NCBI RefSeq assembly: GCF_022348085.1
Contig: NZ_JAKRFN010000021.1
Span: 1 to 64,000, forward strand
Direction: 5' to 3'
From: Mycobacterium sp. PSTR-4-N
GTDB taxonomy: Bacteria > Actinomycetota > Actinomycetes > Mycobacteriales > Mycobacteriaceae
Length of the DNA: 64,000 nt
Positions 53,229-61,910 of this stretch are shown in pieces. The notes beneath the pieces are model-generated. The model saw only the letters and a list, made by a program, of their open reading frames with translations, was not told where the DNA came from and did no database searches. How positions within the stretch are numbered: the stretch's first letter is position 1; each line of letters begins with the position of its first letter. Both the position numbers and the translations under genes were made by a program.

Positions 53229-53876
53229 ATGCCGTCGGCGAGCACCGGTACGCGTCCAGCGATGACTGAGGGTAAGCAGCGACGCACCCAGCGAGAGCGT
53301 GTCGACGAGTCCTCTCGACGCCTGGCCGCCGCGGCCATCGAGCTCATCGTCGAAAAGGGCTATGCGCACACGACGGCGAAGGACATCGGCCTGCGGGCCG
53401 GGTACAGCCGGGCGATGGTGGCCGAACGCTTCGGCAGCAAGGAAGCTCTGTTGGACACCGTGTTGAGCGAGTACGAGAGTCGCATCGACGCAGGCGTTCC
53501 CTCGGATGCAACCGGCTTAGACAGAGCCATCGCGCCGGTCGATGCGCTCTGTCAATTCGTGGCTGACGACCCCACATTCCTGCGGGCCATGTTCATCATC
53601 AACTTCGAAGCGGTACACGACGCCGGCACCCTGCGCGATCGGATCCGGCAGTGGCTCATCCGTGTACGCCAGGTGATCGCCGATGGTATTCGCGCCGGTA
53701 TGGCCGATGGGTCGATCACCGCGGAGCTCGACGCCGACGACTTCAGCAGAGAGATCTTGACCACGGGCATCGGGTACTCCTACTGGTGGGTCGTGGTGCC
53801 CGATCAGATCGACTTCCCTTCGACTCTGTCCCGGTGGCGGGAACGCCTCGCGAAATCCCTTGTCTCACAAGGATAA
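53229..53876 (+). CDS. TetR-family transcriptional regulator
   Basis: A 215-residue repressor with an N-terminal HTH (AAIELIVEKGYAHTTAKDIGLRAGYSRAMVAERFGSKEALLDTVL) and a helical ligand domain. Start choice is uncertain: ATG at 53229, GTG at 53223 and ATG at 53262 are all in frame before the HTH. It is the last gene of the island and converges on the Rv0226c-like gene. It has no adjacent target on its own strand. Confidence 0.85.
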   Translation: MPSASTGTRPAMTEGKQRRTQRERVDESSRRLAAAAIELIVEKGYAHTTAKDIGLRAGYSRAMVAERFGSKEALLDTVLSEYESRIDAGVPSDATGLDRAIAPVDALCQFVADDPTFLRAMFIINFEAVHDAGTLRDRIRQWLIRVRQVIADGIRAGMADGSITAELDADDFSREILTTGIGYSYWWVVVPDQIDFPSTLSRWRERLAKSLVSQG

Positions 53877-53896
53877 AGCCGGGCCATCGACAGGGG

Positions 53897-53928
53897 AGTG
53901 ATCACAACCATGGCTGGTTCTGATCACT
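53897..53928. terminator. Strong hairpin between TetR and Rv0226c-like genes
   Basis: Fourteen-base arms (53897-53910 and 53915-53928, one mismatch) around a TGGC loop lie at the meeting point of the converging genes; the right arm covers the Rv0226c-like stop codon. A bidirectional terminator is likely. Confidence 0.65.
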
Positions 53929-55555
53929 GACGCATTCGGCACGCCTCTCGAATCCGACTGCGCTGCAACGCGATCAAGACCAATCCCACGATGAGCTGCG
54001 CCAGCCACACGCCGTGCGCGGCCAACGCCACGCCGCGGTAGGGCGACGGCCGCCCCACGCCGCCGACTCGGTACACCGTCAAGTCATCGGACCGAAACGC
54101 CACGGGCAGGTCGAGATTCGTCCCCGCGCCTTCGACCACCACCCAGTCCACCCCGGCGTCGGCCAGCCGGGCCCGATCCGCACCGGCGAGCAGCAGGGCC
54201 TGAACCTCCCGCGCCTGGACGCCCTCACCCGGCACCAGACGGCCGCCGATCGACAGGTCGCCGGTGGTCAGCACCTCGGCGCGCAGCCAGCGCGGCAGCG
54301 GATCCAGGACCGGCGCCGGCCCGGCCCAGGAAAAGCGCCGCATGCTGTCGACCGGGAGCACGGCCACCGGTGCCGGCTCGGCGTTGATGACGGCCGCCGC
54401 CTCCCGCCACGCCGGCGGGTACTGGACGGAATGCACGCGTCCGCCGACCCCCCACGCCAGGTCGGGCAGCGTCGCGATCACAGCGGCGCAGCACACCGCG
54501 GCAGTCGCGAGGGCAGGTACGCGCGGGCGCAGCGCGATCGTGGCGGCCGCACCGGCCAGCGCGTACGCCGGCATCGCCAGCGCCACCCACTTCTGACCGT
54601 CCCTGATCACTCCCAGCCCCGGCACCGCGTCCAGCAGCGCCGTGACGGCCGTCAGACCGGGTCCTGTCGCCATCAGCGCGGGCACCAGCACGGCGATCAG
54701 GGCGACCACCAGCAGCGGCCGGGCGACCCGGTACCGGAGGAGCACCGGCAGCCCTGTCGCCACGACCGCCAGCAGCACCACGGTCGCCACCACCGCGAAC
54801 GGGGTGGTGCGCGTGGCAGGCACCGCGTCGGCGTTCCAGATTCCGGCCAGCCCGGCGAGGCTGCCCAGCGTGCCCAGCCCGGGCTCCGCGCGCGCAGCGA
54901 ACGCCGCGACCGCGGGCCCCTGATCGACGCCGGGGGACCACCCGAGCGCCGACGCGACCAGCCAGGGCAACGCCGCGGTCGTCGACCCGGCCAGGCTCAC
55001 GAGGGCACAGAACCACCGCGAACGGCCCGCGCCCGGGGCGGCGACGCACGCCAGCGCGATCGTCGCCGCCATCATCAACCCGGTCGGCGTCAGCCCGGCC
55101 AGCGCGAGCCAGAACAGCAGCGCCCCCACGCCGGTGGCCCCAGCGGCTCGCAGAGACAGCACGGCCGCCGCCACCCACGGCAGCGCGCCGTAACCGACCA
55201 GCAGGCTCCAGTGGCCCTGCAGAAGCCGTTCGGCGACATAGGGATTCCACACCGCGACGGTGACGGCCACGAACTGCCCGGGCAGGCCGGCTCCGGGCAG
55301 CACCGTCGTCGCCAGATGCGCGGCCCCCCAGCCCGCGAGCCAGAGCCCGAGGATCAGCAACCCCTTGACCAGCACGCCGCCATCGACCACGGCCGAGGCC
55401 AGCGCGACGGCGACGTCCTGGGGCAGAGCCCGCGGCGCGGCCTGTGTCAGCCCCAGCGCGGCATCGGTGAGGTAGGACCGCGGTGTCGACACCGCGTCGC
55501 GCAGCAGCAGATAACCCGGGGCGAACAGCGGTGCGGTCACCGCCAGCGTGAGCAC
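53924..55555 (-). CDS. Rv0226c-like polytopic membrane protein
   Basis: A 543-residue protein with about twelve helices over the first 430 residues and a C-terminal extracytoplasmic domain (LPVDSMRRFSWAGPAPVLDPL ... VDWVVVEGAGTNLDLPV) before a last helix. The topology is like GT-C glycosyltransferases, but I see no clear acidic catalytic motif in the first loop. It follows the DUF3068 gene by 41 bases on the same strand. With Rv0224c, Rv0225 and Rv0228 homologues it belongs to a conserved envelope-glycolipid cluster. GTG at 55555 is the first usable start. Confidence 0.8.
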   Translation of the reverse strand: MLTLAVTAPLFAPGYLLLRDAVSTPRSYLTDAALGLTQAAPRALPQDVAVALASAVVDGGVLVKGLLILGLWLAGWGAAHLATTVLPGAGLPGQFVAVTVAVWNPYVAERLLQGHWSLLVGYGALPWVAAAVLSLRAAGATGVGALLFWLALAGLTPTGLMMAATIALACVAAPGAGRSRWFCALVSLAGSTTAALPWLVASALGWSPGVDQGPAVAAFAARAEPGLGTLGSLAGLAGIWNADAVPATRTTPFAVVATVVLLAVVATGLPVLLRYRVARPLLVVALIAVLVPALMATGPGLTAVTALLDAVPGLGVIRDGQKWVALAMPAYALAGAAATIALRPRVPALATAAVCCAAVIATLPDLAWGVGGRVHSVQYPPAWREAAAVINAEPAPVAVLPVDSMRRFSWAGPAPVLDPLPRWLRAEVLTTGDLSIGGRLVPGEGVQAREVQALLLAGADRARLADAGVDWVVVEGAGTNLDLPVAFRSDDLTVYRVGGVGRPSPYRGVALAAHGVWLAQLIVGLVLIALQRSRIREACRMRQ

Positions 55556-55596
55556 CAGCGCATAGGCCGGGGCCGCCAGCGGACGGGCGCGGGGGA

Positions 55597-56802
55597 TCAG
55601 ACCGGTCGGTCCGGGGGTAGATCGGTGGGCCGCTGCGCCGGCAGTTTCTCTGTCTTCGCCTCCGCGCCGGGCACCGGTTCACCCTCGTCACCGCGGCCGC
55701 CGTAGAAGCGACTACTGGTGTCGTCGAGGCCTGGATCGATCAGGGTCGACTCCGCGCGCAGGCTGAACGAGCCGAGCAGCGCGCCGCCGAGCAGTGCCAC
55801 GATGCCCAGCGCGGTGAACGTGATCGGCAGGATGCGGCCCCACAGCGAGACCCGGTCGCGCTCGTCGTACGCGGCGTTGACCTGGCTCTCCACCGACTCG
55901 TCGTTGGTGGTGACCGTGTAGTCGGCGAACGTCACCTCGGGTTTGAGGGCCTCACGCGCGTAGTAGTGGTAGCCCCGGTCGGTTTCCTTGACGATCGTGC
56001 CCGACACCGGGTCGACCCAGAAGGTGCGCTGGGCGGCGTAGTACCGGGTCATCGTGATCTGTTCCTCGGGATCGCCCTCGAGCCCCCACAGCGCGGCGCG
56101 TGCGGTGACCTGGCTGTCGGCGTCGTCGTCGTACAGCGAGGCGTACTTGACGGGCTCGACGAGCTTGCCCTCGTTGTCGAAGCCGACGTTCTGGGTGAAC
56201 TTGTAGGCGGTCAGTCCGTTGACGTCTTCTTCACCCGCGTAGTTGGCGTCGTAGGCCTTCTGCGCGATCGGATCGAAGTAGGGGTAGGTCTTCTTCTCGG
56301 TGTCGAACGGGAAGCGGTAGGCCAGGCCCTCGTGCGGCAGCGCGATGTTGGTGGGCGGGTTCTGGTCCTCGATGGCACGCGGCTTCTGCACGGCGCCGCC
56401 GGGGTTGGACTCGCTGGAGACCGCCTCGGCGGTGGTGCGGTCCAGGGTCACGGTGTCCACCATCGCCAGCAGCAGGCCACGGTCGCCCTGCTGGTCCGAG
56501 CGCCGCAGCGAGTCGCCGACCTGCAGCGTCACCACATCGGCGTTGGCGGGGGATTCGACGCTGATCTGCTGCTGCATCACCACAGGGACGTCCTGGTCGA
56601 CGACGAACCGCTGGGAGTTCAGCGAGGCGGGGTCGAAGACGTCACCGGTGCCTTCGCTGACCAGGGTGGTGTCGATGTCCAGGGGAATCTTGGAGATCTT
56701 GCCCTTGGTGTAGGTGGTCAGGAGCAGCGCTGCGATGAGCAGCGCTGCGCCGAGGCCCATGAGTCCGCACGCGGCATACCTCAGCGCAACTGCGCGGTTC
56801 AA
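55597..56802 (-). CDS. DUF3068 (PorA-like family) membrane protein, Rv0227c-like
   Basis: A 401-residue protein with an N-terminal helix (about 8-30), a large extracytoplasmic beta-rich domain (FDPASLNSQRFVVDQDVPV ... LPHEGLAYRFPFDTEKKTYPYFD ... FWVDPVSGTIVKE) and a C-terminal helix near 330-355. Homologues in Corynebacterineae have been tied to lipomannan/lipoarabinomannan maturation (from memory). The start appears to be TTG at 56802: GGGAGA lies seven bases before it, and it begins LNRAVALRYAACG as in relatives. First gene of the operon with the Rv0226c-like gene. Confidence 0.85.
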   Translation of the reverse strand: MNRAVALRYAACGLMGLGAALLIAALLLTTYTKGKISKIPLDIDTTLVSEGTGDVFDPASLNSQRFVVDQDVPVVMQQQISVESPANADVVTLQVGDSLRRSDQQGDRGLLLAMVDTVTLDRTTAEAVSSESNPGGAVQKPRAIEDQNPPTNIALPHEGLAYRFPFDTEKKTYPYFDPIAQKAYDANYAGEEDVNGLTAYKFTQNVGFDNEGKLVEPVKYASLYDDDADSQVTARAALWGLEGDPEEQITMTRYYAAQRTFWVDPVSGTIVKETDRGYHYYAREALKPEVTFADYTVTTNDESVESQVNAAYDERDRVSLWGRILPITFTALGIVALLGGALLGSFSLRAESTLIDPGLDDTSSRFYGGRGDEGEPVPGAEAKTEKLPAQRPTDLPPDRPV

Positions 56803-56962
56803 TACCGTGTCTCCCTTCGCGCGCGGCAAAACCCGTTTGACCCTAACAGCACAAATTAAGGCCCAACCGGCGACGAGGGATTACGGGGCGCACGCAGGCG
56901 GTGCTCGCCCCGGACGGGTGCGCGTGTCGACACCGCTGGTCCTGCCCCGTCATCACTGAGGA

Positions 56963-56990
56963 ATCCGTCAGAAAACCTTGACTGACGGAT
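56963..56990. promoter_or_regulatory. Inverted-repeat operator upstream of the aromatic-degradation operon
   Basis: ATCCGTCAG and CTGACGGAT are perfect 9-base arms separated by ten bases; a TTGACT hexamer (56978-56983) sits inside. It lies 38 bases before the dioxygenase start, in the 226-base divergent space with the DUF3068 gene. A TetR- or IclR-type operator is plausible, but no regulator gene is adjacent. Confidence 0.6.
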
Positions 56991-57028
56991 CGGTCGTATG
57001 TGACGATTTCATCAACTAAGGAGGTCAG

Positions 57029-58171
57029 ATGACGATCCCGAAGGTCGACGGGCACCGCGACGCGCACACCGATCTGCACAGCGAGCACGGTGCCCTGCGC
57101 GGCGAGCACCCGGGCAGGGCCAGGAACCCGATCATCCGGGTGGCCGACATCGCCTGGCTGGAGTTCGACAAACCCGATCTCGTCCGCGCCGAGGCATTCG
57201 CTCGCGCCTTCGGTTTCGGCATCTCGCTGCGCGATCCGCACGAGCTGCACCTGCGCGGGACCGCCGCCGGTGCGCCGTGCGTGATCCTGCGGCGTGGGCC
57301 ACGGACCCGGTTCGCCGGCGTTGCACTGCGAGCCGCCGACGAGGTCGACGTGCTGCGACTCGCCGAGAAGACCGGCAACCGGGTGCACGCCCTGCCGGAG
57401 ACGATCGGCGGCGTGGCGGTCGGGCTGACCGACCCCAGCGGCATGGCGGTCAAGGTCGTCGCCGGCATGCAGGAACTGCCCGCTCATCCCGATCAGACGC
57501 CCCAGGTGTCCAACATCGGGGCGCTGACCAGGATCAACGCGACGGTACGGCCCCCGCGTGTGCCCGCCCGCGTGCAGCGCCTCGGGCACGTGGTGTTGCA
57601 GTCCACCACCTACCTGAAGACGCTCAACTGGTACCTCGACACGTTCGGGATGATCGTCAGCGACTTCCTCTTCTTCCCCGGACAGCGCGAGCGCGGACCG
57701 GCGATGAGCTTCATCCGCTGTGACCTGGGCTCCGTGCCGGCCGACCATCACACGCTGGCGCTGGCGCTGGGACCGGCCAACCGCTACGTCCACTCGGCCT
57801 ACCAGGTCAGCGATCTCGACGCGCTGGCCGCAGGCGGGGAATACCTGCGGGAGCGTGGCTACCACCGCTCGTGGGGGATCGGTCGCCACATCCAGGGCAG
57901 CCAGCTGTTCGACTACTGGCGAGACCCCGACGGGTTCCTGGTCGAGCACTTCGCCGACGGCGACATGTTCGACAACACCCTCGAACCCGGCTGGGCCCCG
58001 TTCACCGCCTCCGGGCTGGCCCAGTGGGGACCGCCGGCGACCAAGGACTTCCTCGACGCCGATCCGCGCGCCGCCCGCCACCAGCTCACGTCCATGGTCA
58101 CCGCGCTGCGCGGCGACAACGAGTTCGACCTCAACCGCCTCATCGGCCTGCTGAAAGTAGCGATCTCATGA
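57029..58171 (+). CDS. Type I extradiol (VOC) ring-cleavage dioxygenase
   Basis: A 380-residue two-domain vicinal-oxygen-chelate protein. The C-terminal domain carries a likely 2-His-1-Glu iron site: His187 (RLGHVVLQ), His240/His241 (DHHTLALAL) and Glu306 (LVEHFADGD). It would cleave a catechol next to a hydroxyl (meta cleavage). A perfect AAGGAGGT ribosome binding site (57018-57025) precedes the ATG. First gene of a three-gene operon joined by ATGA overlaps; the FAH-family hydrolase follows. Confidence 0.88.
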   Translation: MTIPKVDGHRDAHTDLHSEHGALRGEHPGRARNPIIRVADIAWLEFDKPDLVRAEAFARAFGFGISLRDPHELHLRGTAAGAPCVILRRGPRTRFAGVALRAADEVDVLRLAEKTGNRVHALPETIGGVAVGLTDPSGMAVKVVAGMQELPAHPDQTPQVSNIGALTRINATVRPPRVPARVQRLGHVVLQSTTYLKTLNWYLDTFGMIVSDFLFFPGQRERGPAMSFIRCDLGSVPADHHTLALALGPANRYVHSAYQVSDLDALAAGGEYLRERGYHRSWGIGRHIQGSQLFDYWRDPDGFLVEHFADGDMFDNTLEPGWAPFTASGLAQWGPPATKDFLDADPRAARHQLTSMVTALRGDNEFDLNRLIGLLKVAIS

Positions 58172-59109
58172 CGACCTCCGTTCTTCGCACCGCCGACGGC
58201 TGGTGGGTGCAGACCCCTGCGGGCGCTGCCCGGATCACCACCACGGCCACGACCACCGCCGACCTGCTGGCCGAGCGGTCCGCCATCGAGGCGGCGGCCG
58301 GCAGCGGCGACACCGTGCCCGTCGCCGATCTGGCGCTGCTGTCCCCGGTGACCACGCCGTGCCGGGTGATCGCGCAGATGACGAACTTCGAATCCCACGT
58401 CGTCGACGCCGGGATGGACCCCAAGACCGTGCCGCTGACCTTCTTCCGCAAGTCGTCGGCCTCGATCACCGGCCCGTTCGGCGAGATCGTCCGCCCGGCG
58501 CACGTCACGCTGCTCGACTACGAGGTCGAGATCGGGCTGGTGATCGGGCGCGACGTGCCGGCCGGGTCGACGATCACCGAAACCGACCTGCCGGGGATCA
58601 TCGCCGGATTGACCGTCACCAACGATGTGTCCGCCCGCGACATCCAGCTGCCGCAGACCCAGTTCTACGAGGCCAAGTCGTATCCCACGTTCACCCCGGT
58701 CGGGCCCGCGCTGGTGCTGCTCGACGCGGCCGAACTGGCCCGCTTCGGCGACCTGCGGCTGCGGCTGAGCGTCAGCGGCGACGAACGCCAGAACCGGATC
58801 GTCGAGGGCGACATGCTGTACCGCCCGCTGCAGGCGCTGCAGTCCCTCACCCGGTTCCAGGATCTCTCCGCCGGCGATCTGGTCCTCACCGGAACCCCGG
58901 CGGGTACGGCGCTGACGGCGCCGCCGAAGCCCATCGAGATGATCGGCAACCTGCTGCCGCCCGCGGTGAAATGGAAGGCCTTCTTCTCCCGGCAGGCCAA
59001 GAACCCGAAGTATCTGCAGCACGGCGATGTCGTCGAGGCGTCGGTCGGCACCGACGACGGGGCGATCGACCTCGGCACGCAGCGGCTGTCGGTGCGCTAC
59101 GCACGATGA
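58168..59109 (+). CDS. Fumarylacetoacetate hydrolase-family protein
   Basis: A 313-residue FAH-superfamily enzyme: FFRKSSASITGPFGEI, LLDYEVEIGLVIGRDV (metal-binding Glu residues), TNDVSARDIQLPQTQFYEAKSYPTFTPVGP and LTGTPAG. Such enzymes hydrolyse C-C bonds of meta-cleavage products or hydrate/decarboxylate oxo-dienoates. The start overlaps the dioxygenase stop (58168-58171), so it likely processes the ring-opened product. Confidence 0.88.
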   Translation: MTTSVLRTADGWWVQTPAGAARITTTATTTADLLAERSAIEAAAGSGDTVPVADLALLSPVTTPCRVIAQMTNFESHVVDAGMDPKTVPLTFFRKSSASITGPFGEIVRPAHVTLLDYEVEIGLVIGRDVPAGSTITETDLPGIIAGLTVTNDVSARDIQLPQTQFYEAKSYPTFTPVGPALVLLDAAELARFGDLRLRLSVSGDERQNRIVEGDMLYRPLQALQSLTRFQDLSAGDLVLTGTPAGTALTAPPKPIEMIGNLLPPAVKWKAFFSRQAKNPKYLQHGDVVEASVGTDDGAIDLGTQRLSVRYAR

Positions 59110-60644
59110 CGGCCGAGCACGTTCCGGTGGCCGTGGTCGGCGGCGGGCCCACCGGGATCACCGCCGCCACGCTGCTTGCCCAGTACGGCGTCGACACCCT
59201 CGTGCTGGACCGGTGGCCGCAGGTCTACCCGCAGCCCCGCGCGGTGCACCTCGACGACGAGGTCTACCGAATTCTGGCCCGGCTGGGCATCGCCGCGGAG
59301 TTCGCCGCGATCTCCCATCCGGCGCAGGGGTTACGCCTGGTGGACCGGGACATGTCGGTGCTGGCCGAGTTCAGGCGCGATACGGCATTGACACGCAACG
59401 GTTTTCCCGCAGCCAGCATGTTCGACCAACCCCGCCTCGAAGAGTTGCTGCGGGCCAACCTGGCCCGCCATCCGCATGCGCGGTTCCGCGGCCACACCGA
59501 GGTGCTCGACGTCTCCGGGAACGGGCCGCTGCACCTGCGGGTGCGCGACAGGGTCAGCGGCGAGGAGTCGCTGATCACCGCGGACGTGGTGCTGGGCTGT
59601 GACGGCGCGAACAGCATGGTGCGCGGCACCGTCGACGCCGCGATGCGCTCGATGAAGTTCGACCAGCGCTGGCTGGTGATCGACATCGCGACCGAGGCCG
59701 ACCTGCACCAGTGGGACGGCGTGCACCAGCTCTGCGACAGCCACCGCGCCGGCACCTACATGCGGATCGGACCCACCCGCTACCGCTGGGAGTTCCGTCT
59801 TCTCGATCACGAATCGGTCGACGACTACGCCACGCTGACCGCGCTGCAGCCCTTGATCCAACCGTGGACCCAAGAGGTCAGCGCCACCGACCTGCAGCTG
59901 ATTCGCGTCGCGGAGTACACCTTTCGCGCCCAGCTCGCCGACACGTGGCGCCGCGGCAACGTCTTCCTGCTCGGCGATGCTGCCCATCTGACCCCGCCGT
60001 TCATCGGCCAGGGCATGGGCGCCGGTCTGCGCGACGCGATGAACCTGGCGTGGAAAATCGCCGGCGTGCTGCGCGGCGAGCTGGCACCCTCTGCCCTCGA
60101 CAGCTACGAGGCCGAGCGCCGCCCGCATGCCCGCCACATGATCACGCTGGCGCTCAACATCGGCCGCGCCATGACCTCGGGCGGCCGCGTCGGTGCTGCC
60201 GGCCGGGCGCTCGTGCTGCCGCACCTGCACCGGATACCGGGCCTGCGATCGAAGGTCACCGATTCGCAGACCCCGGCGCTGCGCTCCTCGAGCCTGGTGA
60301 GGCGGACCTGGCGCACCCGCGGCATCGCTGGTCACCTGTGCCCGAACATGTTGTTCGACAACGGCATTCGTCTCGACGACGAACTCGGCCTGGGGTTCGG
60401 TGTGCTGACCACGGCGATGCTGACCCCCGCGCAGGCCGACACCGTCGCAGCACGTGGCGCGCGCCTCGTCCGCGCCACGCCGGGAACCGAACTCGCCCGC
60501 TGGCTCGAGGACCACCACGTCACCACGGCGGTGGTGCGTCCCGACCGCACCGTGCTGACCGCCGGACGCGACACCGCCGCCGTGTGCCGCGCACTTCCGC
60601 TGTTCCGGCTCGAGGCGTCCCCGTCCCATCGACCGGCTCGGTAG
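59106..60644 (+). CDS. FAD-dependent aromatic monooxygenase (MhpA-like)
   Basis: A 512-residue group A flavin hydroxylase. The Rossmann loop GGGPTG is at residues 12-17, the DG motif reads GCDGANSMVRG, and the GD motif begins at Gly290-Asp291 (GDAAHLTPPFIGQGMGAGLRDAMNLAWK). The C-terminal thioredoxin-like domain is present as in 3-(3-hydroxyphenyl)propionate hydroxylases. It would hydroxylate a phenol to the catechol cleaved by the first gene product. Overlap with the FAH stop at 59106-59109. Confidence 0.9.
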   Translation: MTAEHVPVAVVGGGPTGITAATLLAQYGVDTLVLDRWPQVYPQPRAVHLDDEVYRILARLGIAAEFAAISHPAQGLRLVDRDMSVLAEFRRDTALTRNGFPAASMFDQPRLEELLRANLARHPHARFRGHTEVLDVSGNGPLHLRVRDRVSGEESLITADVVLGCDGANSMVRGTVDAAMRSMKFDQRWLVIDIATEADLHQWDGVHQLCDSHRAGTYMRIGPTRYRWEFRLLDHESVDDYATLTALQPLIQPWTQEVSATDLQLIRVAEYTFRAQLADTWRRGNVFLLGDAAHLTPPFIGQGMGAGLRDAMNLAWKIAGVLRGELAPSALDSYEAERRPHARHMITLALNIGRAMTSGGRVGAAGRALVLPHLHRIPGLRSKVTDSQTPALRSSSLVRRTWRTRGIAGHLCPNMLFDNGIRLDDELGLGFGVLTTAMLTPAQADTVAARGARLVRATPGTELARWLEDHHVTTAVVRPDRTVLTAGRDTAAVCRALPLFRLEASPSHRPAR

Positions 60645-60666
60645 GGGGTCGGGCAGACTGGTCGCC

Positions 60667-61839
60667 GTGACGTCCACCCAGTCGGCGGAAGTCGGCGGCA
60701 CGCACAGCTTCCTGCCCGCCGTCGAAGGTCTGCGCGCGTGTGCGGCCATCGGTGTCGTCGTCACCCATGTCGCGTTCCAGACCGGCCACACCACCGGAAT
60801 CACCGGCCGGCTGCTGGGCCGCTTCGACCTGGCGGTCGCGGTGTTCTTCGCGCTGTCGGGCTTCCTGCTGTGGCGCGGCCACGCCGCTGCCGCCCGCGGG
60901 CTGCGCAAGCGCCCGGCCACCGCGCACTACCTGCGGTCCCGCTTCGTCCGGATCATGCCGGGCTACCTCGTCGCGGTCGTGGTGATCCTCACGTTGCTGC
61001 CGGACGCGAAGGCCGACGCCACGGTCTGGCTGTCCAACCTGACGTTGACACAGATCTACGTGCCGCTGACGCTGACCGCCGGGTTGACGCAGATGTGGAG
61101 CCTGTCGGTGGAGGTGGCGTTCTACCTCGCGTTGCCGTTCCTGGCGCTGCTGGTGCGCCGCGTCCCGGTCCGTGCCCGGATCCCGGTGATCCTGGCCGCC
61201 GCGGTCGCGAGCCTGTTCTGGGTGCGCATCCCGTTCGATCCCGACTCCGGGCACAATCTGTGGAACTGGCCGCCCGCGTTCTTCTCCTGGTTCGCCGCCG
61301 GCATGGTGCTCGCCGAACTCACCGTCTCACCGGTCGGGCCGGCGCACCGGGTCGCGCGGCACCGGGTTCTGACGGCCGGCATCGCGGTGGTCGCGTTCCT
61401 GGTGGCCGCCTCGCCGCTGGCCGGCAAGGAGGGCCTGCAGTTCGGCACCATCGGCCAGGTGACGATGAAGACCGCCATGGGGGCGATCGTGGCGGGTGCG
61501 CTGCTCGCGCCGCTGGTGCTCGACCGCCCCGACACCGGCCACCGGCTTCTCGGGCATCCGGTCATGGTCACCCTGGGCCGCTGGTCCTATGGCCTGTTCG
61601 TATGGCACCTGGCCGCGCTGGCGATGGTGTTCCCGATGCTCGGCGAGTTCGCGTTCAACGGCCACTTCGTGCCGGTGTTGCTGCTGACCGTGGGCTTCGG
61701 GTTCGCGATCGCCGCGGTCAGTTACGCGCTGGTCGAGTCGCCGTGCCGCAACGCACTACGGCGCTGGGAGCGGCGCAACGACCCCACCCCGCTGGACAGT
61801 GCGGTCGACGACGTCACCGAGCCCGCCGTCGCACGCTAG
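60667..61839 (+). CDS. Acyltransferase-3 family membrane protein, Rv0228/TmaT-like
   Basis: A 390-residue protein with about ten helices. The family entry motif VEGLRACAAIGVVVTHVAF contains the key His, and FALSGFLLWRGHAAA, LRSRFVRIMPGYL and MWSLSVEVAFYLALP follow. From memory, corynebacterial TmaT, related to Rv0228, acetylates trehalose monomycolate before MmpL export; this gene is the probable equivalent. The GTG start lies 22 bases after the monooxygenase stop, so the catabolic cassette may be read into it. Confidence 0.85.
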   Translation: MTSTQSAEVGGTHSFLPAVEGLRACAAIGVVVTHVAFQTGHTTGITGRLLGRFDLAVAVFFALSGFLLWRGHAAAARGLRKRPATAHYLRSRFVRIMPGYLVAVVVILTLLPDAKADATVWLSNLTLTQIYVPLTLTAGLTQMWSLSVEVAFYLALPFLALLVRRVPVRARIPVILAAAVASLFWVRIPFDPDSGHNLWNWPPAFFSWFAAGMVLAELTVSPVGPAHRVARHRVLTAGIAVVAFLVAASPLAGKEGLQFGTIGQVTMKTAMGAIVAGALLAPLVLDRPDTGHRLLGHPVMVTLGRWSYGLFVWHLAALAMVFPMLGEFAFNGHFVPVLLLTVGFGFAIAAVSYALVESPCRNALRRWERRNDPTPLDSAVDDVTEPAVAR

Positions 61840-61840
61840 T

Positions 61841-61910
61841 CCGATTGCGCGGCCCGCGCGTTAATCCGATTGCGCGGCCCGCGCGTTAATCCGATTGCGC
61901 GGCCCGCGCG
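61841..61910. repeat. 25-bp tandem repeat, nearly three copies, at a convergent junction
   Basis: CCGATTGCGCGGCCCGCGCG plus TTAAT starts at 61841 and 61866, with a third copy at 61891-61910 lacking the last five bases. Copies two and three include the stop and last codons of the FadD gene. Each copy can fold a small GCGCG/CGCGC stem. Confidence 0.92.
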
